Below are positions 17,497 through 26,825 of a stretch of DNA of 64,000 bases, piece by piece. The notes beneath the pieces were generated by a model. It was not told the DNA's origin, searched no databases, and saw only the letters and a list, made by a program, of their open reading frames with translations. Source of the DNA: an uncultured Methylobacillus sp. (GTDB lineage Bacteria; Pseudomonadota; Gammaproteobacteria; Burkholderiales; Methylophilaceae); assembly GCA_903824575.1 (NCBI GenBank), contig CAIJXJ010000170.1:1-64000 (forward strand). The letters run 5' to 3'. The position numbers and the translations under genes are program-made. Numbering within the stretch: the stretch's first letter is position 1; each line of letters starts with the position of its first letter.

Positions 17497-18654
17497 ATGG
17501 AACACCTGTTCGAGTTTAGCTTCCACAACCCGACCAAGATTCATTTTGGCCCGAATAGCTTTTCAAAACTAGGGATGGAAATACCCAAAGACGCTCGTAT
17601 TTTGATGCTCTACGGAGGTGGCTCAATAAAGGGTAACGGGGTTTATGATCAAGTGATCAAAGTGCTCACAGGTCGCCGGCTCATCGAGTTTGGAGGAATC
17701 GAGCCAAATCCAACGATTGAAACGCTAAGCTCTGCGGTAGAACTAGTCAGGTCTGAAAAATTAGATTTTATACTCGCTGTAGGCGGTGGGTCAGTGATTG
17801 ATGGCGCAAAGTTTGTTGCAGCTGCTGCCCTTTATGATGGGGATGGATGGGATATCGTTAGTGGCAAACACATCGTACAAGAGGCCTTGCCTGTTGGCGC
17901 CATATTAACCTTAGCTGCAACAGGTTCAGAATCTAATGCAGCAGCAGTCATTACCAATGCAACGAGACATGAAAAGAAAGTGTATTACGCCGAACCTGCC
18001 CGTCCTCGTTTTGCCATCCTTAATCCGGAGGTCTTGACGAGCTTGCCTGACCGGCAGTTGGAGAATGGTCTGGTCGATGCATTTGTTCATGTCTGTGAGC
18101 AATACTTAACCTATCCAGTTGGTGCTTTGGTACAGGATGGCCATGCCGAATCCATCATGCGTGCACTGAAAACCCTTGCTGACACCTATGCACACCGCCG
18201 TGAACACTCCTGGTGCCAAAACCTCATGTGGGCGGCTAATCAGGCGCTTTGTGGACTGGTCGGCGCCGGAGTTCCCCAAGACTGGGCAACGCATCGCCTG
18301 GCAATGGAGTTGACCGTGCTCTATGGAATTGACCATGGCCGCACGTTGTCGATTTTACAACCCTGGCTTTTACGCGAAACCATAGAGGCAAAACGTATCA
18401 AACTGGTGCAAATGGGTAAAAGAGTATTTGATCTAAGCAAACCAGAAGCAGAAGACACCATTGCCGCTATTGAATCAATGTACCGTAGTGTCAATATGCC
18501 GGTGCATTTGCGCGATACTGAGGTAAATGATCCGCAGGCAGCAACACGCATCATGCAGGCCTTGCGTGAACATGGGAATGCCGCTTTGGGTGGTCATGCA
18601 AATCTGGATGAAGCGAAAACGCTAAGCATCCTGCAGGCAGCCTGTTCCGTCTAA
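17497..18654 (+). CDS. iron-containing alcohol dehydrogenase, YqhD-like
   Basis: The 385-residue protein belongs to the group III metal-dependent alcohol dehydrogenases and is closest in pattern to YqhD-type NADPH-dependent aldehyde reductases. It shows NPTKIHFGPNSFSKLG, the glycine-rich LMLYGGGSIKGNGVYD, AVGGGSVIDGAKFVA and TLAATGSESNAAAVITN. Metal ligands include the His of GIDHGRTLSI and likely the His near DWATHRLAMEL. It probably reduces short or reactive aldehydes. It stands alone, with no operon partner. Confidence 0.9.
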   Translation: MEHLFEFSFHNPTKIHFGPNSFSKLGMEIPKDARILMLYGGGSIKGNGVYDQVIKVLTGRRLIEFGGIEPNPTIETLSSAVELVRSEKLDFILAVGGGSVIDGAKFVAAAALYDGDGWDIVSGKHIVQEALPVGAILTLAATGSESNAAAVITNATRHEKKVYYAEPARPRFAILNPEVLTSLPDRQLENGLVDAFVHVCEQYLTYPVGALVQDGHAESIMRALKTLADTYAHRREHSWCQNLMWAANQALCGLVGAGVPQDWATHRLAMELTVLYGIDHGRTLSILQPWLLRETIEAKRIKLVQMGKRVFDLSKPEAEDTIAAIESMYRSVNMPVHLRDTEVNDPQAATRIMQALREHGNAALGGHANLDEAKTLSILQAACSV

Positions 18655-18854
18655 ATCAAGTAATCCTAAGAAAACTTAATACGCAGCCAACATGCCACAG
18701 GCAGTAATTACGTTATGTTAATCCCTATCTCACCCAGAGCGAGAATCTTGATTTTATGTAATTCCTTGTTTTTATTGGCGCTCATGGCGTCTTGGCGATT
18801 CAATTTAGTTTTTAGGCTAAACGATCGGGCGGCAGCAGATTGATACGTGCGTAG

Positions 18855-19673
18855 CTATCTCTGCTGACACTTCGAACAGTAAAACGTTGAGCGCTGCCCC
18901 TGCCGGATGGTCTTGATCGGCGTCGCACACACGCGACATGGTTCACCGGTGCGGCCATAGACAAAATACTGCTGCTGGAAATAACCCGGGGTGCCGTCTG
19001 CGCCAAAGAAATCACGCAGGCTGCTGCCACCGGCATTGATGGCATCCCGCAGGGTGGCCTGAATTTCCGCAACCAGGCGCTCGCAACGCATCTGGCTCAA
19101 CTTGTTGGCGGAAGTTTTCGGGTTGATGCGGGCACGAAACAGCGATTCGCTGGCGTAGATGTTGCCAACCCCCACCACCAGATGGGCATCCATCAGTGCA
19201 CTCTTGATAGGGGCGCTGCGGCGCCGGACTTCATGGTACAGATAGGCGCCATCGAACAGCCGCTCCAGAGGTTCCGGCCCCAACTTGCTTAGCAGGGGGT
19301 GCTGCAAGGGGTCACCCGTCGCCCACAACACCGCACCGAACCTGCGCGGGTCACGCAAGCGCACCACGGCACCGTTATCGAGCACCAGATCGACATGATC
19401 ATGGGGACCGAAAGGCTGGTCCTCGGGCAGATGGCAAAGCCGACCTGACATGCCCAGATGCAGGATTAGCGTGCCGTGATCGAAGGCGAACAACAGATAT
19501 TTGGCGCGACGCGTGATGCCGCGTATCGCGGCGCCTGCGAGCAGAGCATCGAGATCGCGTGGCACCGGCCAGCGTAGCCCGTGATGTCGCACCACGACCC
19601 GGCTGACATGGCGCCCTGCCAAGGGGCGCTCGAGTCCGCGCAACGTAGTCTCGACTTCGGGCAATTCAGGCAC
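18855..19673 (-). CDS. mutM: formamidopyrimidine-DNA glycosylase
   Basis: The 272-residue base-excision repair enzyme begins P-E-L-P-E-V-E after the initiator, where Pro1 is the catalytic nucleophile and Glu2 the acid. The lesion-binding region has LHLGMSGRL and LRDPRRFGAV. The H2TH part includes VVGVGNIYASESLF. The C-terminus has a zinc finger CRVCATP...YCSKC. It removes 8-oxoguanine and formamidopyrimidines. The start is GTG. It is divergent from the mla operon, with about 250 bases between. Confidence 0.97.
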   Translation of the reverse strand: MPELPEVETTLRGLERPLAGRHVSRVVVRHHGLRWPVPRDLDALLAGAAIRGITRRAKYLLFAFDHGTLILHLGMSGRLCHLPEDQPFGPHDHVDLVLDNGAVVRLRDPRRFGAVLWATGDPLQHPLLSKLGPEPLERLFDGAYLYHEVRRRSAPIKSALMDAHLVVGVGNIYASESLFRARINPKTSANKLSQMRCERLVAEIQATLRDAINAGGSSLRDFFGADGTPGYFQQQYFVYGRTGEPCRVCATPIKTIRQGQRSTFYCSKCQQR

Positions 19674-19923
19674 AGGGAACTTTCATCTTGCGTTCATCAA
19701 TTGAAAACACTTCATTCGCTGAAATACTCGGCGTTACGGGCAAGTGTAGTCGGCCATGCATCCTGTTGCCAGAAAAATGTACTTCAATGGTGTGTCAGGC
19801 AGGTTGCAGGAGCCCTGAATATGCGCTCATAATTGCTGCAGCCATGATTAACCCTGAACACGACACAGTAAAAGACAAATCACGCACCACGGACATCGTG
19901 ACGGTGACTCAGACGGCCAATCC

Positions 19924-21078
19924 ATGCCTGAATTGACTCCCCCCAGTCTGGAAATCGAAGACCACGACGGGATAATCTCCATCAAGGCAGGCGGGATATG
20001 GTTAGTGCAGACACTGGCTGCGCGCGGCTGTATCAACGGCCTGCTGTCACAACTGACCACCGTGTCGCCAAAAGCCGTGTCACCAAGCGCAGTGCCAGCA
20101 AGAGAGGTGCACTGGGACCTGTCCGCGATTACCAGAATGGATCATCTGGGCGCCCAGTTTTTCTGGAATTTCTGGGGCAAGCGGCGACCACAACACCTGC
20201 TGCTGGGTGCAGGAGAGGATGCCTTGTTCGACCGCCTGCACCACTTAGGCGATGTCCATCTGCCGCAACCCGCCAAGTCTCGCTTGGCATTCTTCTACGC
20301 ATTCGGTAAAGGCATGTTCCGCTTTCTTGAGCATGTGCTCGGCTTCATCAGGCTGATCGGGCAACTGTCACTGGACATGATCCGCTTGCTGCAAAATCCA
20401 CTACAAGGGCCATGGCGCGAAGTCTCGGCCCATGTCTTTCACGCCGGGGCGCAGGCCCTGGGCATCACGGCGCTGGTAGGATTTCTGATCGGCGTAGTGC
20501 TATCCTATCTTTCATCGCAGCAACTGCGTCTGTTCGGCGCCGACATCTACATCGTCAACATCCTGGGCATGTCCATCATCCGCGAACTGGGGCCATTGCT
20601 GGCGGCAATCCTGGTAGCGGGGCGTTCCGGCTCGGCCATTACCGCCCAACTGGGCGTGATGCGGGTAACAGAAGAGCTCGATGCCATGCTGGTAATGGGA
20701 ATACCGCATGGCTTCCGTCTGATCTTGCCACGCGTGCTGGCGCTGGCCGTTGCCATGCCACTGATCGTAGTATGGACCGACATGATGGCGCTAACCGGTG
20801 GCATGCTCTCCGCTATGAACACACTGGGATTGTCCCCTGGATTTTTCATCGACACCCTGCCGCAAGTGGTAAAACTGCCAAATCTCTGGCTGGGTGAGGC
20901 AAAAGGCGTCGTCTTCGGCATGCTGATCGCACTCACCGCCTGCCACTTCGGCCTGCGCATTGAGCCGAACACAACCAGTCTGGGCCAAGGCACAACAGCA
21001 TCCGTTGTGGCTTCCATCACCATCGTGATCATAGCCGATGCGATCTTCGCTATCCTGTTCAAGGGCGTGGGGATCTGA
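19924..21078 (+). CDS. mlaE: MlaE-type lipid ABC permease with N-terminal STAS-like domain
   Basis: The 384-residue protein is longer than classical MlaE (about 260). Residues 1-120 look like a STAS/MlaB-type domain (VHWDLSAITRMDHLGAQFFW), and the rest is the permease with GVVLSYLSSQQLRLFGADIY, the MlaE signature RELGPLLAAILVAGRSGSA and about five membrane helices. The fusion may replace a separate MlaB. It would form the inner-membrane core of an MCE lipid transporter with the ATPase and MCE protein encoded downstream. Its stop overlaps the ATPase ATG by one base. Confidence 0.9.
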   Translation: MPELTPPSLEIEDHDGIISIKAGGIWLVQTLAARGCINGLLSQLTTVSPKAVSPSAVPAREVHWDLSAITRMDHLGAQFFWNFWGKRRPQHLLLGAGEDALFDRLHHLGDVHLPQPAKSRLAFFYAFGKGMFRFLEHVLGFIRLIGQLSLDMIRLLQNPLQGPWREVSAHVFHAGAQALGITALVGFLIGVVLSYLSSQQLRLFGADIYIVNILGMSIIRELGPLLAAILVAGRSGSAITAQLGVMRVTEELDAMLVMGIPHGFRLILPRVLALAVAMPLIVVWTDMMALTGGMLSAMNTLGLSPGFFIDTLPQVVKLPNLWLGEAKGVVFGMLIALTACHFGLRIEPNTTSLGQGTTASVVASITIVIIADAIFAILFKGVGI

Positions 21079-21872
21079 TGCAGAAGCCCCCTGAAAATAT
21101 CATCGAAATCCGCGGGCTGTGGACGGTGTTCGGTGACTTTGTGGTGCACCGCGATCTCGATCTCGATGTAGAGAGCGGTGAAATAATTTCCATCGTCGGC
21201 GGCTCCGGCAGTGGCAAGACCACACTGTTGCGGCAAATGATCGGCTTGGAACAACCGACACGCGGCAGCGTCCGCATCTTTGGTGAACCCATGGAAAATG
21301 CCGACCACCGCCAGCGGCTGGAAGCAAGGAAGCGTTGGGGCATGCTGTTCCAGCAGGGTGCGCTATTCTCGGCACTGACCGTATTCGAGAATATCGCGCT
21401 GCCGCTACGCGAATTGCGCACCCTGCCGGAAGACTTGATCTCCGATCTGGTGATGCTCAAGCTGGACATGGTCAGACTGAAACCATCCGACGCCAACAAA
21501 CTGCCATCGGACCTGTCCGGCGGCATGATCAAGCGCGTCGCCCTGGCACGGGCGCTGGCACTGGAACCGGAACTGCTGTTCCTGGATGAGCCGACGGCCG
21601 GCCTCGACCCTGAAAGTTGCGAGAGTTTCGTCTTGCTGATTCGCGCGCTGCATCGCGCTCTGGGACTCACCATCGTGATGGTGACGCATGATCTCGATAC
21701 CCTATTTGAACTGACCACGCGCGTCGCCGTGCTGGCCGACCAGCACGTCATTGCCAATGCGCCGGTGAAGGAAGTGATCGCACTACCGCACCAGTTCGTC
21801 AAACAATTTTTCCTAGGCGAACGCGGACAACGCGCCATGGAAGTGTTACGGGAGTATCCTTTTATCGTTTAG
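21078..21872 (+). CDS. mlaF: MlaF-type ABC transporter ATPase
   Basis: The 264-residue ABC ATPase has Walker A GGSGSGKTTLL, a Q-loop LFQQGALF, the signature DLSGGMIKR, Walker B LLFLDEPTAGLDP and the H-loop VTHD. The order and the LFQQGALFSALTVFENIALPL stretch are characteristic of Mla/Mkl ATPases that energise MCE lipid transport. It is encoded between the permease and MCE genes. Confidence 0.94.
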   Translation: MQKPPENIIEIRGLWTVFGDFVVHRDLDLDVESGEIISIVGGSGSGKTTLLRQMIGLEQPTRGSVRIFGEPMENADHRQRLEARKRWGMLFQQGALFSALTVFENIALPLRELRTLPEDLISDLVMLKLDMVRLKPSDANKLPSDLSGGMIKRVALARALALEPELLFLDEPTAGLDPESCESFVLLIRALHRALGLTIVMVTHDLDTLFELTTRVAVLADQHVIANAPVKEVIALPHQFVKQFFLGERGQRAMEVLREYPFIV

Positions 21873-21920
21873 TCTGTCAATAAATTAGGAAACTGCCAGG
21901 ACCCCCTGTAAGGAATAAGC

Positions 21921-22883
21921 ATGGAAAATAAATCACATGCATTGATTGCTGGACTTTTCATCCTCGCGCTCGGCGTCGGGTTGGCACTGCTCGCCCTGTG
22001 GTTCGACCGCGATACACGGGAGCGCAAGCCCTACGAACTGGTCACACAGGCGTCCGTCGCAGGGCTGTCGCCGGAGTCTGCGGTGCGCTATCGGGGCTTG
22101 AGCGTGGGCCGGGTCGAGGATATCCGTTTCGACCCTGCAGTACCCGGCCAGATCTTGGTGCGGATCGCGGTCGAGACTGGCACCCCGATCACGCATTCCA
22201 CCTTCGCCACCCTGGGCTATCAAGGCGTTACCGGACTGGCTTATGTCCAGTTCGACGACAATGGCACTGCCCCCACGCCACTGCAAACATCACCGTCCAG
22301 GGTCGCACGCATCAACATCCGCCCCGGACTGATAGACAAACTGGCAGGCAGCAGCGAAGGACTGATGTTGCAAGTCAATGAAATCAGCGTGCGCCTCAAC
22401 AAGTTGCTGGCGCCTGAAAACCAGAACATCCTGATGCATACCGTAGCCAGCATGGATGAAACCATCACACGCTTGGGCCGCCTGCCCGGAATACTGGAAC
22501 CGACCCTGGCCAGCTTGCCGCCCTTCATCGCCGACACGCGCAAGACCTTGGGGTCAGTCAACGGCATGGCGCAAAATTTCGATGCTCTAGCCACAAGATT
22601 GCAGGGGTCAGGGGGCGCGCTGGAGAGAATAAACAGCAGCCTAGACCATCTGGACGTCACGGCGGGCGTCATCGCCACCAGTGCATCAGGGCTCGACGCC
22701 ATGACCTCCAGCATGAACAACGATACCCTGCCACGCATGTCTCATTTGGCGGATGAGTTGGGCCATACCGCCCGTGGGATAGACCTGGCCATCGAGAATC
22801 TTGGCGAAAACCCTCAGAGCCTGATCGCAGGAGAAACAAAAATCCAACCAGGCCCGGGCGAACAGGGTTACAGGAGAGAATGA
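21921..22883 (+). CDS. mlaD: MlaD-type MCE family protein
   Basis: The 320-residue protein has one N-terminal membrane anchor (residues about 8-27) and one MCE domain (SVAGLSPESAVRYRGLSVGRVEDIRFD, then TFATLGYQGVTGLAYVQ). A long helical C-terminal region follows. MCE proteins form periplasmic hexameric rings carrying phospholipids between membranes. The C-terminal part (residues 130-320) is longer than in E. coli MlaD and closer to the helical extensions of other MCE systems. The 3' end overlaps the lipoprotein gene. Confidence 0.92.
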   Translation: MENKSHALIAGLFILALGVGLALLALWFDRDTRERKPYELVTQASVAGLSPESAVRYRGLSVGRVEDIRFDPAVPGQILVRIAVETGTPITHSTFATLGYQGVTGLAYVQFDDNGTAPTPLQTSPSRVARINIRPGLIDKLAGSSEGLMLQVNEISVRLNKLLAPENQNILMHTVASMDETITRLGRLPGILEPTLASLPPFIADTRKTLGSVNGMAQNFDALATRLQGSGGALERINSSLDHLDVTAGVIATSASGLDAMTSSMNNDTLPRMSHLADELGHTARGIDLAIENLGENPQSLIAGETKIQPGPGEQGYRRE

Positions 22884-23470
22884 TGAGAAAAACATGCACC
22901 ATGGTGCTGAGCATGTTGCTGGCTGGATGCATCGTACCGGAGCCAGGCATCCGGCCGAATGCTTACGATTTTGGCCAGCTTCCGGCCTTCGCGCCTGATG
23001 CCAGCGTCGTTAGCCTGCCAGTATTGGCGGTAGCTGACATCTTGGCACCGCGCCGCCTGGACTCAACCCTGATTTATTACCGACTCGCTTTTAGCGACAA
23101 CCAACTGGCCAAACCCTATGCCGACAGCCGCTGGAGCATGCCACCACCGCAACTACTGACACAGCGCCTGAAGAACCGTTTAGCGGGTAGCGCCAGGGTG
23201 CTCGGAACGACCGACGCACGCACTGATCTGCGCCTGCTAGTGGAACTGGAAGAATTCGACCAGATATTCGACACGCCCGACAGCAGTCACGCCTTGGTGC
23301 GCCTGCGCGCCAGCCTGATCCGGGGCCAATCACTGCTGGTGCAACAGACTTTTGCCGTGGAAAGTCCAGCGGTCACCAACGATAGCCCAGGCGGCGTGCA
23401 TGCGCTAACCCGGGCCACGGATGCCGCGCTGGATCAGCTGGCCATCTGGCTGGAAGGCCATCTCCACTGA
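22880..23470 (+). CDS. ABC-type transport auxiliary lipoprotein (PqiC-like)
   Basis: The 196-residue protein has a lipoprotein signal with the lipobox LLAGC at about residue 16. The mature part fits the ABC-type transport auxiliary component family: LPVLAVADILAPRRLDSTLIYYRL, PPPQLLTQRLKNRL and a conserved C-terminal helix. PqiC-like lipoproteins sit in the outer membrane as partners of MCE proteins. It replaces the MlaC/MlaA components, which are absent here. The ATG at 22880 overlaps the MCE stop; 22883 is an alternative. Confidence 0.85.
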   Translation: MMRKTCTMVLSMLLAGCIVPEPGIRPNAYDFGQLPAFAPDASVVSLPVLAVADILAPRRLDSTLIYYRLAFSDNQLAKPYADSRWSMPPPQLLTQRLKNRLAGSARVLGTTDARTDLRLLVELEEFDQIFDTPDSSHALVRLRASLIRGQSLLVQQTFAVESPAVTNDSPGGVHALTRATDAALDQLAIWLEGHLH

Positions 23471-23991
23471 TGGATGACACTTATTTCACCGCACGTGGCA
23501 TGCGGCCGCTAGGCCTGGCGTCAAGCTTTGCCGATGAGATTCACCGGTTGATCGCCAAGGTCGTTCTGCTGGAAGATTTCACGCTGGCCGAAATTACACT
23601 GCTCGGCCAGTTCATGCCGGTGTTCGAGGCGGACATCGGCACCACCATCATCAGCGAGGGAGATCCCGGCGACTTCATGGTGATATTGATCCGGGGACTG
23701 GTTGACGTATCCAAACTCGATCGTAGTGGGCAGGCATCTCGCATCGCCGTGGTACAGGAAGGCTATGCGCTCGGCGAGATGTCCATGCTGGATGGGGAGC
23801 CACGCTTTTGTTCCTGCACCGCGCTGGAACCCACATTCTTTGCGGTACTGGCCCGCTCTGAATTGACCGAGTTGATCCGCAGGCAACCAGGCATCGGGGC
23901 AAAAATACTGATCAAACTGGTCCACGTGCTGTCCCAGCGCTTGCGCAACACCAGCATGAAACTGCTGGCCAGCAACGAAAAACTGACCTGA
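23470..23991 (+). CDS. stand-alone cyclic nucleotide-binding domain protein
   Basis: The 173-residue protein is a single Crp-like nucleotide-binding domain with no DNA-binding helix-turn-helix. It shows ISEGDPGDFMVILIRGLVDV, ALGEMSMLDGEPRFCSC (phosphate-binding cassette with the Arg) and a C-terminal helix VLSQRLRNTSMKLL. The ATG overlaps the preceding lipoprotein stop by one base, so it belongs to the mla operon. It could tie lipid transport to a second messenger; this is inference. A clear relative lies at 25178-25648. Confidence 0.85.
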   Translation: MDDTYFTARGMRPLGLASSFADEIHRLIAKVVLLEDFTLAEITLLGQFMPVFEADIGTTIISEGDPGDFMVILIRGLVDVSKLDRSGQASRIAVVQEGYALGEMSMLDGEPRFCSCTALEPTFFAVLARSELTELIRRQPGIGAKILIKLVHVLSQRLRNTSMKLLASNEKLT

Positions 23992-24095
23992 AACACTGAC
24001 AACCGGCGTTGCAAGCACGACCGCCACGATCAATGTAGTACAATTGACAGCAGACTTCCCTTGGCGTTTTCTTTCATTAAGATAGGACTTGAATC

Positions 24096-24425
24096 ATGTA
24101 TACGGAATTATCAGATCTGGACGGCGAAGTCAGCCGGGAAAAACTGATGCGGGATTTGCGCATCGTGGTATCAGATGCAGAGGAGTTGTTGCGGGCAACA
24201 GCCAACCAGGCCGGCGAAAATGTGGCCGCCGCGCGTGAACGCATCCAGGAAAACCTGGACACGGCCAAGGAGCATCTCGTTGCGGCACAGCAACACATCG
24301 CCCTGAAGACGCGAGAGGCGGCAAGGGCCACTGACGAATATGTGCATGAGAATCCGTGGAAGGCCGTCGGCATCGCGGCCGGATTTGGCCTGATCGTGGG
24401 CATGCTGATTTCGCGCGGCCGTTAA
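24096..24425 (+). CDS. DUF883 (ElaB/YqjD) membrane-anchored protein
   Basis: The 109-residue protein has a long amphipathic helical N-terminus rich in Ala, Glu and Arg and a single C-terminal anchor with PWKAVGIAAGFGLIVGMLIS. This is the plan of ElaB/YgaM/YqjD proteins, C-tail-anchored inner-membrane proteins that bind ribosomes in stationary phase in E. coli. An AGGA precedes the ATG. It is followed four bases later by a YqjE-like gene, the usual order. Confidence 0.93.
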   Translation: MYTELSDLDGEVSREKLMRDLRIVVSDAEELLRATANQAGENVAAARERIQENLDTAKEHLVAAQQHIALKTREAARATDEYVHENPWKAVGIAAGFGLIVGMLISRGR

Positions 24426-24428
24426 GCC

Positions 24429-24812
24429 ATGTCGGCATCGGGCCCTGGCCTGATGGGGTCAGTACGGCGTTTGAGCGCAACCCTGACCCTGATCGTTTCA
24501 ACGCGACTGGAACTGCTGGCGAATGAGTTGCAAAGCGAGCGCCTGCGCTTGACGCGCATGGTGCTCTACGCCTCATTTGCATTGTTCTGCTGCGGCATGG
24601 GCCTGTTGTTGCTGACCATTTTCATCGTCGTGCTATTTTGGGACACGCACCGCCTTGCCGTACTCGGCAGCCTGAGCCTGCTATTCTTTGCAGCAACCGG
24701 CGTTGCACTATCGCTACTACGCAAGCTGACGCAAGAAAAATCCACCCTGTTTGCCGCAAGCCTGGCTGAACTGGCGAAAGACCGGCAGCAACTGCATGGT
24801 CACCATGAATAG
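24429..24812 (+). CDS. YqjE-like phage-holin-family membrane protein
   Basis: The 127-residue protein has two hydrophobic helices (residues about 38-62 and 73-97) between charged ends, matching the YqjE/holin superfamily VI profile. It begins with a helical LSATLTLIVSTRLELLANEL segment typical of the family. It follows the DUF883 gene in the conserved yqjD-yqjE-yqjK order. Its function is not established. Confidence 0.85.
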   Translation: MSASGPGLMGSVRRLSATLTLIVSTRLELLANELQSERLRLTRMVLYASFALFCCGMGLLLLTIFIVVLFWDTHRLAVLGSLSLLFFAATGVALSLLRKLTQEKSTLFAASLAELAKDRQQLHGHHE

Positions 24813-25125
24813 TCAGGAACTCGCGCTGATGCAAAAGCGTGACGAACTGCTGGCGCGTATCGGCAGCCAGCGCACTCAGGTGGCTGCCATTGGCCGGCAA
24901 TGGCGAGCCCCGCTAGAGGTGGCTGACAAGGGCATCGCCGTCATCCGGTTCTTGCGTGCAAACCCGGTGTGGCTGGTAGCGGGCTCGGCGGCGGTATTTC
25001 TTGTCCGGCGTCGCAGCTTGATTGGCATGGCCCAAGCCGGATGGCGTCTATGGAAAATTTACCGCTCGGCAGGTTCTTGGGCAGCAACCATCACCCGGCC
25101 CGGCAACCATCCTCCGGCAGCGTAA
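24796..25125 (+). CDS. YqjK-like protein
   Basis: The protein of about 109 residues has an N-terminal coiled-coil-like helix (ALMQKRDELLARIGSQRTQV) and the segment FLRANPVWLVAGSAAVFLVRRR, a short hydrophobic helix as in YqjK family members. It overlaps the YqjE gene. The ATG at 24796 or 24805 is possible, and neither has a clear ribosome binding site. It completes the yqjD-yqjE-yqjK-type trio. Confidence 0.75.
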   Translation: MVTMNSQELALMQKRDELLARIGSQRTQVAAIGRQWRAPLEVADKGIAVIRFLRANPVWLVAGSAAVFLVRRRSLIGMAQAGWRLWKIYRSAGSWAATITRPGNHPPAA

Positions 25126-25177
25126 TCCGGGGGAAAAAGACTGCCGAACAATACTACCAAGAACCCGGATTACTGCC

Positions 25178-25648
25178 ATGTTGCGAAGATTTCTCAAAGC
25201 CCGATCTGAGCCCGCAAATTTCGCGGCGCTGCGCAGAATCGACCTGTTCCACGCCTTGAACCGCAGGGAGTTGCGCACGCTGGATAGTCTGCTACATCAT
25301 CGCAGTTACTGTCAGGATGAAATCATCTTTGATGAAGGTGAAGATGGACAGGCGGTTTACTTCATCCTCTCCGGTCATGTCCTCATCAGCCGTCAGAGCA
25401 GGCCTGTGGACGGTGCCATCGCCGAACTGGGTCCGGACCAGAGCTTTGGCGAAATGGCCATGCTGGACGATGCCCCACGCATGGCACAAGCACGGGCGCG
25501 CGACGACTGCAGGCTTGCCGTCCTGTTTCGTGATGACTTCCTTGGCCTGTTGCAAAGCCATGCCCTGATTGCTTCCAAACTGTCGCTGGCACTGGCCCAC
25601 ATGCTGGCCAGGCGACTGCGCGACACCATCAGCCGGGACGTGGTCTGA
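25178..25648 (+). CDS. second stand-alone cyclic nucleotide-binding domain protein
   Basis: The protein has about 156 residues from the ATG at 25178 (MLRRFLKARSEPANF). It is again one Crp-like domain with no helix-turn-helix: FDEGEDGQAVYFILSGHVLI, SFGEMAMLDDAPRMAQ and AHMLARRLRDTISRD. It shares GEMxMLDxxPR and the C-terminal LxxRLRxT pattern with 23470-23991, so the two are probably duplicates. Its stop overlaps the ATG of the permease gene by one base. Confidence 0.82.
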   Translation: MLRRFLKARSEPANFAALRRIDLFHALNRRELRTLDSLLHHRSYCQDEIIFDEGEDGQAVYFILSGHVLISRQSRPVDGAIAELGPDQSFGEMAMLDDAPRMAQARARDDCRLAVLFRDDFLGLLQSHALIASKLSLALAHMLARRLRDTISRDVV

Positions 25649-26772
25649 TGGCAAAACATCAGGATGGCAGCGGGCCCCTGACCTGGATCGCCGTCATCTT
25701 CACCACCTGCATCCTGCTGTTTCTGTTTCAGAAGATTCTGTGGCTGGTCGTGCCATTCATGCTGGCCTTCGTGCTGTACTACCTGATTTCACCCTTCACG
25801 CACAAACTGATCATGGCAGGCCTCAGCCCCGAACTGGCAGCAATCGGATTAAGCGGTATATTTCTGCTGCTGGCTGGCGCCTGGCTACTGGTACTGTACC
25901 CACTCGCCATTGCTCACGCCGGACTGTGGCAAGATGACCTGCAGCGCTATCTGCTGGGCGGTACTGCGGCGCTGGAAGCTGCCGTCACGACGTTAAAATT
26001 CAAGTTCGCCTTCTTACGCAACATGGACATGGGTGGGGATTACCGCCAGAATCTGCTGGACCTGTCCAGCCATTTTTCCGAAAAATACCTGGGGCAGATG
26101 ATTACCACCATCGCCGCCTGGCTGCCATCACTCCTGCTGGCACCCATCATCACTTTCTTTCTGCTGCGAGACGGTGTCCGCCTGCGCAAATTCATCATCA
26201 GCGCCGTACCCAATGCCTATTTTGAGAAGACCCTCTACTTGATGCGTGCCATCGACCGTACCGCACGCATGTATTTTCTCGGCCTGCTAAGCCTGGTCGC
26301 CATAGATGGCAGCATGCTTTGCGGTGGCCTGTGGGCTCTGGGCATCCCTGCAGCGCTTACGCTGGGTCTGCTGGCCGCCCTGCTGGGCGTAATCCCCTAC
26401 CTCGGCCCCCTCCTCGGTTGCGCCATTGCCCTGATGGTCACGGCAACGGACTTGCCGGGCAATCCTGCCATGCTGTACTGGGTGATTGGACTGTTTGCAC
26501 TGGTGCGCGTGATGGATGACTTCGTGTTCCTGCCATACGTCATGGGCCGTAGCATGCATATCCACCCGCTACTGACCTTGCTGATGTTTTTCATTGGGGA
26601 AGCGATTGCCGGGGTGTCCGGCCTGATACTGGTCATTCCGGTGCTGGGAATCATGATGGTGATTGGGGAAACGGTGGAAGCCATCCTGTCCGATGACCGA
26701 TTACGCGTACGCCACACCCATGCAAGGCGACTGGAACGCGTAATCGCAACGGGCGACCTGACCCTGGATTAA
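25648..26772 (+). CDS. AI-2E/PerM-family transporter
   Basis: The 374-residue integral membrane protein has about seven to eight helices. The family signature region LLAALLGVIPYLGPLLGCAIAL and the C-terminal part FVFLPYVMGRSMHIHPLLTLL, followed by GEAIAGVSGLILVIPVLGI, identify the AI-2E/PerM family. Members export or take up varied small molecules, so the substrate is open. It is coupled to the preceding nucleotide-binding-domain gene. Confidence 0.9.
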   Translation: MAKHQDGSGPLTWIAVIFTTCILLFLFQKILWLVVPFMLAFVLYYLISPFTHKLIMAGLSPELAAIGLSGIFLLLAGAWLLVLYPLAIAHAGLWQDDLQRYLLGGTAALEAAVTTLKFKFAFLRNMDMGGDYRQNLLDLSSHFSEKYLGQMITTIAAWLPSLLLAPIITFFLLRDGVRLRKFIISAVPNAYFEKTLYLMRAIDRTARMYFLGLLSLVAIDGSMLCGGLWALGIPAALTLGLLAALLGVIPYLGPLLGCAIALMVTATDLPGNPAMLYWVIGLFALVRVMDDFVFLPYVMGRSMHIHPLLTLLMFFIGEAIAGVSGLILVIPVLGIMMVIGETVEAILSDDRLRVRHTHARRLERVIATGDLTLD

Positions 26773-26825
26773 GTTGTAAAAAGCAACAAGGTGCAGCTTC
26801 AGGGGAATGCCCTGATCCCTGGTCT

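Noticed and set aside
18715-18843. 42-codon frame with a hydrophobic stretch before mutM
   Set aside because: No ribosome binding site, odd composition and no downstream partner; treated as non-coding.
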